A stretch of DNA of 64,000 bases from Chrysogorgia sp. JL179-B06 (Eukaryota; Cnidaria; Anthozoa; Scleralcyonacea; Chrysogorgiidae), in NCBI GenBank assembly GCA_035772405.1, contig JAYKKM010000057.1, forward strand, positions 443,501 through 507,500, written 5' to 3'. Positions 28,426-38,080 of the stretch are shown in pieces (position 1 is the stretch's first letter; each line of letters opens with the position of its first letter). Both the position numbers and the translations under genes were made by a program. Under the pieces are notes generated by a model. It ran no database searches. It was not told the DNA's origin and was given only the letters and a program-made list of their open reading frames with translations.

Positions 28426-29232
28426 ATGACGAGCCTTGTCAAACATTTCAGTTTTGAGAACAACTCAGTCACGACTATCAAAGATGGAGACAATATATGG
28501 TTTTATGGAAAAGAAGTCGCTAAGGCATTAGGGTATAAAAACGCGAAGTGGGCTATCAGTGTACACGTTGACGACATATATAAGGTCAAACGAGAGGTGT
28601 TTGAAGGGGGGCGCGAGTCACGCCCCCCTTTAAACTCACAACCAAACATGATACTCATATCGGAGCCAGGAGTTTACTCTCTAGTCTTCTCGTCGAAACT
28701 TGAGTCAGCCAAGAAGTTTCAAAAATGGGTATTCACAGAAGTCCTACCATCTATTAGAAAGACGGGTCAGTACACACAATACAACCAGTTATCAATAATG
28801 AACGAGACAGACTTGCATTATGATATAGTTAAATATATTAGAGAGTATCATCCAACAATAGTCATCCCAGGACTTGGTGAGTACCAAGACACATCTACTA
28901 AGAGAATAGATGGATGGAAGAAGGGTTATAGTGGTGGACAACCAGATTTGATAGTTCCACAACTACACAAGAGATACAATGGTTTTGCTATAGAGTTCAA
29001 AACACCGAAAGGTAATGGGGTTATTAGGAATAACCAGATGAAGGTGTTAAGGAGACTAAGATCACAAGGGTACAACACGTTACTATCCTCAGACCAACAT
29101 GAGATAATACATTTCATAGAGACATATATGAGAGACTCCAGAGTTCTGTGTGAGTACTGTAATAGGAGATTTAAGAGTGAAACCACATTGTATAATCATC
29201 AAAAATACTTTCATCGAATACTATATCTATGA
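28426..29232 (+). CDS. Bro-N + VRR-NUC-like nuclease + C2H2 finger protein
   Basis: I take the start as ATG 28426 because TATATTATAT precedes it directly; an in-frame alternative 42 bases up lacks this. That gives 268 residues. Residues about 3-110 are a Bro-N domain (VTTIKDGDNIWFYGKEVAKA, LGYKNAKWAISVHV, ISEPGVYSLVFSSKLESAKK, FQKWVFTEVLPSIRKTG), a DNA-binding module of large DNA viruses and phages. Residues about 140-225 resemble a VRR-NUC/PD-(D/E)XK nuclease (GGQPDLIVPQ, then GFAIEFKTPKGNG and NNQ, with Asp and E-x-K in place). Residues about 244-266 form a C2H2 finger (CEYC, then HQKYFH). It is probably a sequence-guided endonuclease for replication or resolution. The frame is intact. Confidence 0.7.
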   Translation: MTSLVKHFSFENNSVTTIKDGDNIWFYGKEVAKALGYKNAKWAISVHVDDIYKVKREVFEGGRESRPPLNSQPNMILISEPGVYSLVFSSKLESAKKFQKWVFTEVLPSIRKTGQYTQYNQLSIMNETDLHYDIVKYIREYHPTIVIPGLGEYQDTSTKRIDGWKKGYSGGQPDLIVPQLHKRYNGFAIEFKTPKGNGVIRNNQMKVLRRLRSQGYNTLLSSDQHEIIHFIETYMRDSRVLCEYCNRRFKSETTLYNHQKYFHRILYL

Positions 29233-29289
29233 GATAATCTGTGAGATGACTGTGAGATGGTCTGTAACAAGACACCACGTATAGTATAG

Positions 29290-29589
29290 ATGACTGACAA
29301 CGAGTCCGTACCTATTATAACGTCGACAACAAGGACCAAAGACCCTAAGAGAGTAGAGGCAGGCAAACGCTTGGCTGCTATATCTAAAGCTGCGAAAGAG
29401 AGGAAGATGAGAGAGAGAGTGACAAGTGAGGACGATAGTTTTAACTACGGATACATCATAGGTACTATAGGAGTGGTAATAGCCGCTGGTTCACTGTATT
29501 ACACGATGAGGCAAGACAAACAAGTAGTAACCGAAGAGCCTAAGACCGTTGTTATAAAACCATCACGTAAACTCGACAGCCTCGATTAA
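29290..29589 (+). CDS. Small single-TM protein, 99 residues
   Basis: A basic N-terminal half (RVEAGKRLAAISKAAKERKM) is followed by one membrane segment (YGYIIGTIGVVIAAGSLYYT, about residues 52-72) and a charged tail. The ATG is directly preceded by CACGTATAGTATAG, the shared start motif. Intact. Small basic one-TM proteins of this kind are regular in Polinton plus blocks; the function is not known. Confidence 0.6.
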   Translation: MTDNESVPIITSTTRTKDPKRVEAGKRLAAISKAAKERKMRERVTSEDDSFNYGYIIGTIGVVIAAGSLYYTMRQDKQVVTEEPKTVVIKPSRKLDSLD

Positions 29590-29590
29590 A

Positions 29591-29606
29591 ACATATCGTA
29601 TAATAT
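29591..29606 (+). promoter_or_regulatory. Conserved start-proximal motif, plus-strand example
   Basis: ACATATCGTATAATAT abuts the ATG at 29607. On the opposite strand ACATATCGTATAGTAT (20397-20412) lies in front of the gene starting at 20391, 15 of 16 bases identical, and CGTATAGTATAG precedes 29290. I read it as an element-specific promoter core. Confidence 0.5.
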
Positions 29607-29840
29607 ATGGCATCAATAGATAGAAAAGAACTGATGAACGAGCTATACGACGCAGCCCTTGTGACTGCTGGAGCCGTAGCCGTATCCATGGTATCAAAGA
29701 AAGTACTAAAAGAACCGTTAGGCACTCCTGAATCAGTGAAGGGCACCCTCAAGTTAGCGACTGCTGTAGGCGTTTCAACGCTACTCGTTAAGTGGGCGCA
29801 GAGCAAGAAATACTTACCTATTGACCCGTTCTCAAAATAA
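29607..29840 (+). CDS. Small membrane protein, 77 residues
   Basis: Two moderately hydrophobic segments (AALVTAGAVAVSMVSKK and LKLATAVGVSTLLVKWA) are separated by a polar turn with Pro/Gly. The C-terminus is YLPIDPFSK. Intact, 17 bases after the previous stop. The layout is shared by small proteins in other animal Polintons, where they are suspected virion membrane-active peptides; nothing here proves that. Confidence 0.6.
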   Translation: MASIDRKELMNELYDAALVTAGAVAVSMVSKKVLKEPLGTPESVKGTLKLATAVGVSTLLVKWAQSKKYLPIDPFSK

Positions 29841-29856
29841 TCTAACGTAATACATA

Positions 29857-30274
29857 ATGGCTAGTGTGATAGCAGGTGGTTTATTCAACGCTATAGCATT
29901 CAATATGAGCTGGATTCATATTCAGCAAGCTAAACCACACCGGCTACGAGACAGAGATAAAGAGACACAACAAAGCATTGGAGAGTCTTGCAAGAGCGAA
30001 AGAAAAGTTCTACGAGAACGAGATTCGTCAGAGAGATAAAGTTCAAGAATTAAGACAACAGTTGTCAGATGCTAATGCAGACATAAACGACACGAACCAC
30101 GCTCTGGATCAACTAAGACAAGTACTGACGATACAGTATGATGGGAAGACATTTAGTAAAGAGCCTGAGTTGTCAGACTATTACAAACCTTCAGATGAGA
30201 TGAAAGAATATCAAATGGTATTCGTTGGAGTTGTTGGACTACCTTTAGGTTACTTAATATATAGAGTAGTGTAG
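29857..30274 (+). pseudogene. Coiled-coil protein with hydrophobic ends, frameshifted
   Basis: The gene starts MASVIAGGLFNAIAF with a hydrophobic N-terminus. A frame change near 29905 follows, after which a continuous frame gives a long charged helix (ARAKEKFYENEIRQRDK, LRQQLSDANADINDTNH). The end has EPELSDYYKPSDEMKEYQMV and a final hydrophobic VVGLPLGYLIYRVV. The two frames together have the layout of a common Polinton protein of unknown role. One small indel appears to be the only lesion. Confidence 0.55.
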
Positions 30275-30276
30275 AA

Positions 30277-30474
30277 ATGAGCACTAAAACTTTGAAGGAG
30301 ATGGCTATGGAAGCAAAACATAGTAGTAGAAACTTAATGGAGATAGTCTATGAGAATCAGATTCGTCAGATGAATGAGATTAAAGAGTTGAAACAACTAT
30401 TGTTGGACGTTCTAGACCAATCAAGACAGTATAGTAGTAAGACGTTTGATTCTGCTAACTATCACGCCTTCTAG
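30277..30474 (+). CDS. Small helical protein, 65 residues
   Basis: It is a single charged helix (MEIVYENQIRQMNEIKELKQ, then LLLDVLDQSRQ) with no membrane segment. It begins 2 bases after the preceding stop. Its motif ENQIRQMNEIKEL resembles ENEIRQRDKVQEL of the preceding gene, which suggests that it arose by partial duplication of it. Function unknown. Confidence 0.5.
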   Translation: MSTKTLKEMAMEAKHSSRNLMEIVYENQIRQMNEIKELKQLLLDVLDQSRQYSSKTFDSANYHAF

Positions 30475-30487
30475 AACGACATTTAAG

Positions 30488-30540
30488 TTATTATACTATT
30501 ATGTCTCTAAAAACAGTATAAAGACATAATAGTATAATAA
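30488..30540. promoter_or_regulatory. Perfect 19-bp hairpin between two small genes
   Basis: The arms TTATTATACTATTATGTCT and AGACATAATAGTATAATAA are perfect over 19 bp with a 15-base loop. The right arm ends 5 bases before the ATG at 30546, so the stem overlaps the place where the start motif should be. It could be terminator for the upstream gene, operator for the downstream gene, or both. Confidence 0.6.
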
Positions 30541-30545
30541 TTCAA

Positions 30546-30848
30546 ATGGTTGACGAACGTACAATGAGAATGTTCTATGCTGGGTATACATTGGATGAGA
30601 TTGCATCAAAAAAGTGGAGTGGTACTACATTAGGGTACACATTGGACGAGATCAAGAATGGAAGTAGGGACGCGAAACCAAAAAAGTGGTACGACACCAC
30701 ATACTGTTACGAGTGTAGTAACCACAGAACCCAAATCGAAGATGGTGTATTTAGTTGTAACAAGTGTGGAGAGACTACCTACGGACGTGTGAGAAACTTC
30801 ATACCTAACATTTGGATGTACAAGAAATCGACTCATAGTTACAGCTAG
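30546..30848 (+). CDS. Zinc-ribbon protein, 100 residues
   Basis: Residues 15-50 hold a direct repeat (GYTLDEIASKKWSGTT and GYTLDEIKNGSRDAKPKKW). The C-terminal half has YCYECSNHRTQIEDGVFSCN followed by KCGE, i.e. two C-x2-C knuckles spaced as in a zinc ribbon. Such ribbons bind nucleic acid or act as late transcription factors in large DNA viruses (TFIIS/VLTF-like), and this one might do so, but it is short. Intact. A hairpin lies directly upstream. Confidence 0.5.
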   Translation: MVDERTMRMFYAGYTLDEIASKKWSGTTLGYTLDEIKNGSRDAKPKKWYDTTYCYECSNHRTQIEDGVFSCNKCGETTYGRVRNFIPNIWMYKKSTHSYS

Positions 30849-30851
30849 TGG

Positions 30852-31175
30852 CTAGAGAGAATATTGACTAGTAAAAGACTAGTTAACGAGAGTGACGTAC
30901 CAATAGTGGTCAGTGATTTTATAAAGATAGTATGGTCTCTTAAAAGAAACAAACTGATTGTCAAGAATATATCGAAATATATTTTCTATGCCATAAGAAT
31001 ATGCTCTAGAAGAGGTATAGAGTTGAGAGGTAGTTCTAACGACCTCAAACTTGGTAAGGTCAAGGCACGATTCGAGTATAACCTGTATAGTGTAGTATAC
31101 GAGGATCTAGGTTGGGACGGGAGAGGAGATCCATACTACAACGAGTGGGTAAATAAAACATACAGTAATATATAA
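30852..31175 (+). pseudogene. Unknown 103-residue frame without ATG
   Basis: The frame is open from about 30849 to the TAA at 31173-31175, but no ATG is found in it; the nearest candidate start is TTG at 30864. The product would be basic, with LVKNISKYIFYAIRICSRRG-like sequence, and soluble. The last base overlaps the next ATG (TAATG). Either the start was lost by mutation or the true start lies in another frame. No family recognised. Confidence 0.35.
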
Positions 31176-31354
31176 TGGCAAGACCAAAAATTTACCAAAC
31201 CAAAGAAGAAGCTTTAGTAGCAGCCAGAGCGCAAACCAAAGAGTGGATGAGAACTCATAAGTGGGTGTGTGAGACATGCGATCAGTCATACCATGTGACC
31301 TCTAAATATAAACACATCAATACTAAAAAACATTTTAGAAATTTAAGCAGCTAG
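31175..31354 (+). CDS. Small C2H2 zinc-finger protein, 59 residues
   Basis: MARPKIYQTKEEALVAARAQ starts a basic helical N-terminus. CETCDQSYHVTSKYKHINTK with the following KH completes a C-x2-C...H...H finger. The start overlaps the preceding stop by one base (TAATG) and is preceded by CAGTAATATA, as in other starts. The stop overlaps the polymerase stop region by 4 bases, so the two genes are convergent. One-finger proteins of this size are regular companions in animal Polintons. Confidence 0.6.
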   Translation: MARPKIYQTKEEALVAARAQTKEWMRTHKWVCETCDQSYHVTSKYKHINTKKHFRNLSS

Positions 31355-34300
31355 TTCTGAACTATTTTGTAATGTCCATACGCATAGCTAGACACACCGT
31401 CTGGTAGTATATGTCGCTTGTCGTCAAAGCAGCTCAAGGATATCTTATTTATTTCATAGCTTCCTAGTCGGTGGCTCTTGCTGCGAATAGTTTTAATTAT
31501 GTGAGACATTTGCTCACCATTTGTTAGGACACTTTTATAGTTGTCATGTCTTATGTTGTTTCTAATGGTACTCTTCTTGATACCTTTAGCAGTCTTCCCA
31601 CCTTTTCCGTCCTCTTTCACGTAACTATACATTTTCGACCTTAAACCAACGAACTCAACGATGGGGACTCCTAATGTCTCGTCCTTCATTTTACCAATAA
31701 CCTTCTTGTTAGTTAGGTCGAAGTAAGGAGACGACTTGTCATATCCACTAAAGTCGAGCACTTCTTTGTTAGCGTACATGTCTTTGTACACATCCTCCGT
31801 CTCAATCTCATACATTAGACTATCCGTGTCTGTGAATAGTAATTTGGCTTTGTTGCCATATTTCTTTTTGATGTTACTGTAGTGGAAGTCGTACATCAAT
31901 GTCTTTGATAAGTCTAGAATACACATACCAACATATGCTGGTCTATTTAGAGTTAGTACCTCTTTGATCTTGTGAACTGCTACCAAGTTATTGTCAAATA
32001 TCTTACTGCTCACAAAGGTTGGTTTTGATGTTAGTTTCTTCAGTTTTTCCTCGTCTGTTACTAACTCCACATTCACACGCTTTCGTAGATTCTCCATAGT
32101 CTTTCCAAACACACTATTATTCATAAGCTTGAAAAAGTCTTTCTCAAAGTCATTCTTTGCTTGGGTTCTCTTGTCCGTATTAAAGTCGATATATTGTTTG
32201 AGCCATGGTGACTGATCGAATTGAAGTACTCTACGCCACCTTCTTAACCTTCATTCCCAAACTCTTGTACAATTGTAGGTTTCTATAATGAACAACGTAC
32301 TTACTCTTATCGCTTAGGTTAGGTATAAGTTTTGCAACCTCTCCAACAGATATCTTAAACTTGTTTTGGATTGTCTTACAATAGTTTGACAACATATCAC
32401 TACTTACTTTCATCCTCTCAGGGGCTAAAGGATAGTCGTTGTGAAGATCGTGCAACTCCTCTGGATACTCTAAATCAACCTCGAGTATCAACCCCTTGTC
32501 TGAGTCGTTGTTACATTTATCTAGATTGTTGATGTCAAAACCTTCGACCCACTCAAACCCACCAGTCGGTAGATACTGACACATAGCCCAACCATAAAGG
32601 TTATTCGCGTCTAGGTATACGATATGTTTCGATGGTTTACTACTATCATACCCCTTCATGTACTTGTTATTAGCTTCTCCATGTCTATGCGTTATACAGG
32701 AGACACCACCTCGCATTCCTTTCTCGATAAACTGAAACATATCAATGTTAGTCATCAACTCTAGCTCCACTCCTGTCATCTTTATAGTCCAGGTGACGTG
32801 AAGTAATGACAAGGATCTAACTGGTAGTACTGTTTACACGTTCTTCTAAAGTTCTCGAACACGTCAGCCAGTAGTAATACGTCAGACTTTAGGTATAGGT
32901 CGTGGTACTCACCCATATTCTCCACACCCATTGTCTCCCACACTTCTTGAGCGTGCTCGTAGTCTGTCTGACACATGCTCGTCATTTAGGATGCTGTAGA
33001 AACTCTCCTTTGATGGCAACTCAAGTTCGTTAAACTTATCGAAACTATCCATATAGTCATATGGGTACACACCTTTTCGCGACACCAACTCTAGCTCCTC
33101 ACCTTGAAATAGTTCAGACGTGTACTTGAGACATTCCTTTGGTAGGTTGTTCACTAGGTTGGCTAGACTAGAGCTCATGAATTGGAAACTATCTAGAAAC
33201 ACTAGATGTTTACCTAACATGAATGCCATATATTTCTCCATATTATTTGGTATGACGTTGATTTTCTGACCTAGCTTACCTATCTCTTGCATTATGAAGT
33301 GACTATCATACCCTCTTAGATTGTGAAATATGACAGGTATCTTATCAGTCAGTCTATAGTTCCTATTACACAACTGATGTGCTGAACCTCTATATTTACC
33401 ATTTACCAGTGATATGACAATGATCTCTAACTCTCGTTTGTCCCCTTTTATATTTCCTATCACAAATATGACATTTAGTCGCTTCCTTGAAGTTAGCCTT
33501 ATCAGCTCTGGTCAACACCATGTCCTCATTAAAATGCTCCTTTCTGACTTTCTTGCAGTATTTAACCTCCTCTAACATCTTTTTCATGAACTTCCTAACT
33601 GCGTTCTTACCTCGAAACATCTCTACTGGTTTACTATATTTATCATCATAACAGCACACCACTTTGTACCCATACCCACAGTCCGTGTGTTTTTGGTACT
33701 CGCTAGTGTACGATCCTGTGAGTGGTGTCACGTTGTCGACCTTCTCTGTGATAGCCTCGAAGTCTGCGTATATTACGAATGGCACCTCTAGTTGTTTATG
33801 AAAGTTTTCATACTCAAGAGTGCTGTCTTCTTCATCAGGCATCTTGATCGCTTGTTTACCATTTACCACCATACAAACCTCCTTATGATTCTCTAGAATC
33901 TCATTAGTAGTAAAACATTGAAGACACTACCTACAGAAATTCTTGCGACACTTATGTTTAGACTGACCGCACATAAACCTACCAAAGTCTTTGATGTACA
34001 CGTAGTGTCGTTTAACACCATTCGTTATTAGCAGCAGGTCCATATGATCCTCGCACTTCTCCTCAGAAACGTAGATAGGAAATGGCTGCTTGTCCTCGTA
34101 CCCAAACACGCTGATGCTAATACCGTTCTGCCTCTCAATCTTGTTATACTGTCTCGTATCCACTGGAAATCTCACTCCGTCATAATTGACAGAACCTACG
34201 TTCTTCTTATGCTTCGACACTCTCTGTGGATCCTTTCCTACAGGACACTTATGCAACACGTGACACCACATGAAACACTTATCATCGTTGTTCTTTATGT

Positions 34301-34711
34301 TAATCAAACCTTTCGACGCGTTCCTCAACTCTAATGGTAACTCAACATAACTCGATCCTTTAAGAGGCTTATACACTACCACATTAATGAAGTGATCACT
34401 AATTTTATCCACAACCCACCCAGACCCTTCTGACAACCATACAGCTATACGATTCACTATCTCCTCACTAGCTTGTCTCGTAGTCCCACTAATATCAACA
34501 CTACTAACCACTGTTTTGACCACACTATTGAAGAAGGCTGTCGTAAACACAGACTTACCATCACCAATCTCTTTCTCTAGAGTTACTTTCAGTGTCTCAG
34601 AAAACTTTAAACCTTTCAGTCTTTCTAACTCTTTCTGTAAAGTTGAGCCCACTACTCTTCTAGTCTTGACTAGTTGTTCTATCGTACAGACAATGCATTT
34701 GTATGAGCATG
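31351..34711 (-). pseudogene. Protein-primed family B DNA polymerase (pPolB), disrupted
   Basis: All main motifs are visible in order. The N-terminal zinc-like region is 34711-33927. Exo I is YADFEAITE (33872-33396 frame). Exo II is NLRGYDSHF (33463-32909 frame). Exo III is YHDLYLKSDVLLLADVFE (32985-32782 frame). Motif A is YLDANNLYGWAM (32812-32231 frame). Motif B is KLMNNSVFGKTMEN and motif C FTDTDSLMYEI (31351 to about 32230). Lesions: an in-frame TAG at 33927-33929, and frame changes near 33400, 32960, 32795 and 32232. No ATG lies in frame at the 5' end, where a TAA stands about 20 codons before the first conserved residues. The C-terminus (SYAYGHYKI) is complete. The enzyme would replicate the element from a terminal protein. 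This copy cannot. Confidence 0.92.
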
Positions 34712-35203
34712 TGTCAGATTAAGTACTTCTCCATTTTAAGGGCGAAGTGCAAGACAACGCCATTGTTATTCTCAATCCCTCGGTTATATATATACGCAAA
34801 GAAATCTCAAACCCTCGGGCAAAGACCTACGCAAATAGGGCACAAAACGTCGAAACCCAAGCTTTGATAATTATAGCTACATGCCTGCTATTTCAACATT
34901 GCAATAGCAAGCTCGATAATACAACGACATTACATGAGCACAGTTGCCCACTTCCACAGGCGATGGCATAAAACTAGAAACATGACATGGTGCTCAATAC
35001 AGTTCTGCTGCACACACTTCTTCATCAATTCTGCAATAGTTGCATTGACAGTGATCAAAACCAATTAAATTTCGGATGTCATAGTGAATCGGATATATTT
35101 ATTTATTATTTATTTAAAATTATTTATCCACGGCAGCCTATCAACAATATTACAAAGATAAAAGTGAATTAAAATGTTGCTTTTCATAGGGCCGAGTCTT
35201 ACA
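34712..35203. other. No gene; junction between Polinton and LINE
   Basis: I searched for a Polinton terminal repeat or target duplication and found none. The sequence has unremarkable AT content and only short random frames. Confidence 0.4.
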
Positions 35204-36850
35204 TTATTAAAATACTAACATTAAAATGGCTATTAAATAATTATATTACAGAGATATAAAGTCTAATAATCTAAATTAACTAAAAGTTACTATCTAGTTC
35301 ATCTTTAATTTCGATTTAAAATCATCAACAGAGATAGATTCTTGTTTTAGTGATAATGGTAGAGTGTTCCAGACCTTAGCAGCTTTATGGCTGAAGCTGC
35401 GCTTCATGGTGTTTGTCCTAGGCTTAGACAACATCAGCATGTTATTATTACTACGGAGATTATACCTTAAGTTTTCAGAAGCTTGAAATTGACTAATCAT
35501 TGTTTCTGGGGCTTCTTTTTTTAATATTTTATGAACCAATACAAGAAGCTGTTCTAACCGCCTATAATTAAGCAGTTTCCAATTTAGCTTATGTAGTATG
35601 TCTTTTGAACGAATTTCATAGTTATCGCCACTAATCACCCTTGCTGCTCGATTTTGGAGTTTTTGGACTTTTAATTGTAATGTTTTGTTACAATTCCCCC
35701 AGACTAACGAACAGTATTCAAGTTAGGGTTTCACGATTGCATTGTATACGTCACTTAATTTATCTTTTGGTACATAAGGCTTCAGAAGTTTTATTCCTCC
35801 AATGCCCATAGATACTTTTTTGCTGATGTTGTCTATATGTTGCTCCCATTTTAGTTTCTCATCATTATAACTCCTAGGCTCTTAGTGGCGTGGACTCGTT
35901 TTATGCGTTGTCCGCCAACACTAATTACAGGGTCTTCTACAATGCTAGCTAACTGCTGTCTAGACCTATAAACATATATTCAGTCTTGGATACATTCAAT
36001 GCCAACTTGTTAACAACAAGCCATGCATGAAGTGTAGATAAATCAGAATTTAGTTTTAATTCCGTCTTATCAACACTATCTGCAGCAATAGTAATATTAG
36101 TGTCATCTGCAAACATAGATGGTGCCGAAAATTCCAAGCAATTAGGCAAATCATTTATATATAGGAGAAAAAGGAGAAGTCCCAAATTTGATCCCTGAGG
36201 CACACCACATTCAATAGTTTTACTTGTAGAAATTGTATTATTGATTTTACAAGTTTGTTTCACGATACGCAAGATCAGATTTAAACCATTCCAAGGCAGT
36301 TCCTATTATACCGTACAATTCAAGCGATAAGGATTTGATTACCGATAAGGATTTGATGATCAACGGTGTCAAAAGCCTTTCGAAGGTCAAGAAATACAAC
36401 ACCATTTATCAAACCCTTTTTACAAGCCAATTATTTGTAGCATTAAGAAGTGATGTTATAGTAGAATGCATCTTTCTAAACCCAAATTGATATTTGGTTA
36501 AAATTCCATTTTCTAAATAAGTTGACAACTGTTGAACGGTCAACCTTTCAAAAAGCTTTGCAATTACAGAAAGGAACAGATATAGGTCGGTAATTTGTGC
36601 AATTTGTCTTATCTCCTGATTTATAAATTGGACATACCGCTGCGTTTTTCCAATAACTAGGGAAAATGCCTGTTAACAACGAACTGTTAAATATTTTTGT
36701 CAATGATGGTGCAATAATACTGGCCGAATCTTTGATAAGCTTAGCAGATATTTTATCTGGACCAGATGCCTTTTTTCCTTTTACACAAGATATTAATAAT
36801 ATCTTATTAATATACGAAATCTACAGGCTTCGATGTTGGTATCATAGATA
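35204..36850 (-). mobile_element. LINE fragment (CR1/jockey-like reverse transcriptase), minus strand
   Basis: Two readable pieces are present. 36272-35949 has ECGVPQGSNLGLLLFLLYIN (RT domain 4) and SMFADDTNITI, the catalytic FADD box. 35638-35294 has RRLEQLLVLVHKILKKEAPE and the C-terminal KAAKVWNTLPLSLKQ. Upstream DNA to about 36850 encodes the earlier RT domains with many stops. The 5' half with endonuclease is missing. The copy is dead. Confidence 0.7.
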
Positions 36851-37109
36851 ACAAATGCCCAGCCAGCATATAGATTCGAATATACCTCCTAAGCCTTTCT
36901 TATAAAAGTTCCTTAGCTCGCTCGCAACCTCATTAAACAATTGACGTCCGACCAACGTGACAAAATGGTAAGCATACATGAAGTAGATTCCTATAGATTC
37001 TGAATGAGCGACTCGCCCAACGAACGGCCGAACTATAAACTAACTAACTAACAAACGAAATGAACAAACCAACCACTCTATACATAAGAACCAACATGGT
37101 TTCATGGTT

Positions 37110-37825
37110 TTAACGAGTCTAAATGCTCGGTTTTGAGCATTTCACGCAAAAGAACCAGAGTGCAATATCCATATCAAATTAATGGATTGGAATTGAGTTT
37201 GGTCAGAAAAATTAAGGATCTCCGAATTCAAGTGACTTGTAACCTGGATTGGAGCGAACACACCAACCATCTATGTAAAAAAGCTAATAAATTGTTGGGC
37301 CTGCTCAGACGGTGTACCCCGGGATTTCAAAATCCTCAAACAAGACGTTTACTTTACCTTACTATTGTAAGGTCTCAATTTACCCACGCAAGTAAATTAT
37401 GGTCTCCACAAAAAGTGTTGAACTCATTCAAGAAATGGAAAAAGTTCAACGGCGGGCATCTAAATTCATTTTAAACTTAAACTATCTTTCAGAGATTTCA
37501 TATAAGGAAAGACGGTTGTCCCTTAAGATGTTACCGGTCACCTACTGGCAGGAACTATTAGATCTGTCTTTTCTTTTTAAAGTTGTCCCTGCCTTCTAGT
37601 GTTTGTCCGGCTATCCGTGTTGCAGTAAAACACACACGCAGCACCACTAATAATGGTAGGCAATTTGTTGTAAACAAGCACAGAACCACTACTTATCAGA
37701 ACAGTTACTTCGTAAGGGTAGCGAAATTGTGGAATATTCTTCCAAGTACTATAACATGTGCGGATCAGCGTCTTAGTTCCTTTAAAGAAAGTTTACTATT
37801 ATGTATAGGATAATGGCCAAACTCC
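37110..37825 (+). mobile_element. LINE reverse-transcriptase C-terminal fragment, plus strand
   Basis: Three overlapping frames give LSLVRKIKDLRIQVTCNLDW, NHLCKKANKLLGLLRR, QRRASKFILN and RVAKLWNILPSTI, the region behind the catalytic core of a LINE RT. Catalytic motifs are absent. Its 3' side abuts a GC-rich palindrome. Confidence 0.65.
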
Positions 37826-37827
37826 AA

Positions 37828-37884
37828 GGCTTATTGGAAATAATGACCGAGCGCGGAGCGCGAGGTCATTGTTTCCAATAAGCC
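37828..37884. repeat. GC-rich palindrome, 21-bp arms
   Basis: GGCTTATTGGAAATAATGAC at the left and its near-perfect inverse (ending TTTCCAATAAGCC) enclose GAGCGCGGAGCGCGA. A second palindrome, GGTCATTATTTAAAATAATG plus ACC, stands at 38391-38413. Together they may mark the two ends of a small element of about 0.58 kb. Confidence 0.5.
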
Positions 37885-38080
37885 GAGGAGCGAGGCCATT
37901 GTTTTTGAACAAAGAAAAGTATGCAGCGAGTTACAAGTGCATTGTTGTAGTAAATTAAGATTCACACGGTTGCTTGTTTAGATCTATAATATGCAAAATT
38001 TATGAATGTATTTGCATTTTCCGGGTAATGTTTTTCAATAGCTAGGTTGTTATTAATTGTTTGATATTTGTGGAGTGAGG

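Larger units (their letters stand above)
19560..34711. mobile_element. Polinton/Maverick (virus-like transposon), degraded copy
   Basis: The combination of protein-primed family B polymerase, retrovirus-like integrase with chromodomain, A32/FtsK-type packaging ATPase, double-jelly-roll capsid-like and penton-like genes is diagnostic of Polintons/adintovirus-like elements. Three transcription blocks are present: minus 25008-19578, plus 25026-31354, minus 34711-31351. Genes are tightly packed with overlaps of a few bases. Base use is more uniform and less AT-rich than the flanks. No adenain/Ulp1-type protease and no terminal inverted repeats could be found. The right side ends within the 5' end of the polymerase gene, so the copy is probably truncated there. 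Confidence 0.85.

Noticed and set aside
34712..35203. Right terminal inverted repeat of the Polinton
   Set aside because: I compared this stretch, inverted, with 19400-19580 by eye and found no shared sequence. The right end appears truncated.
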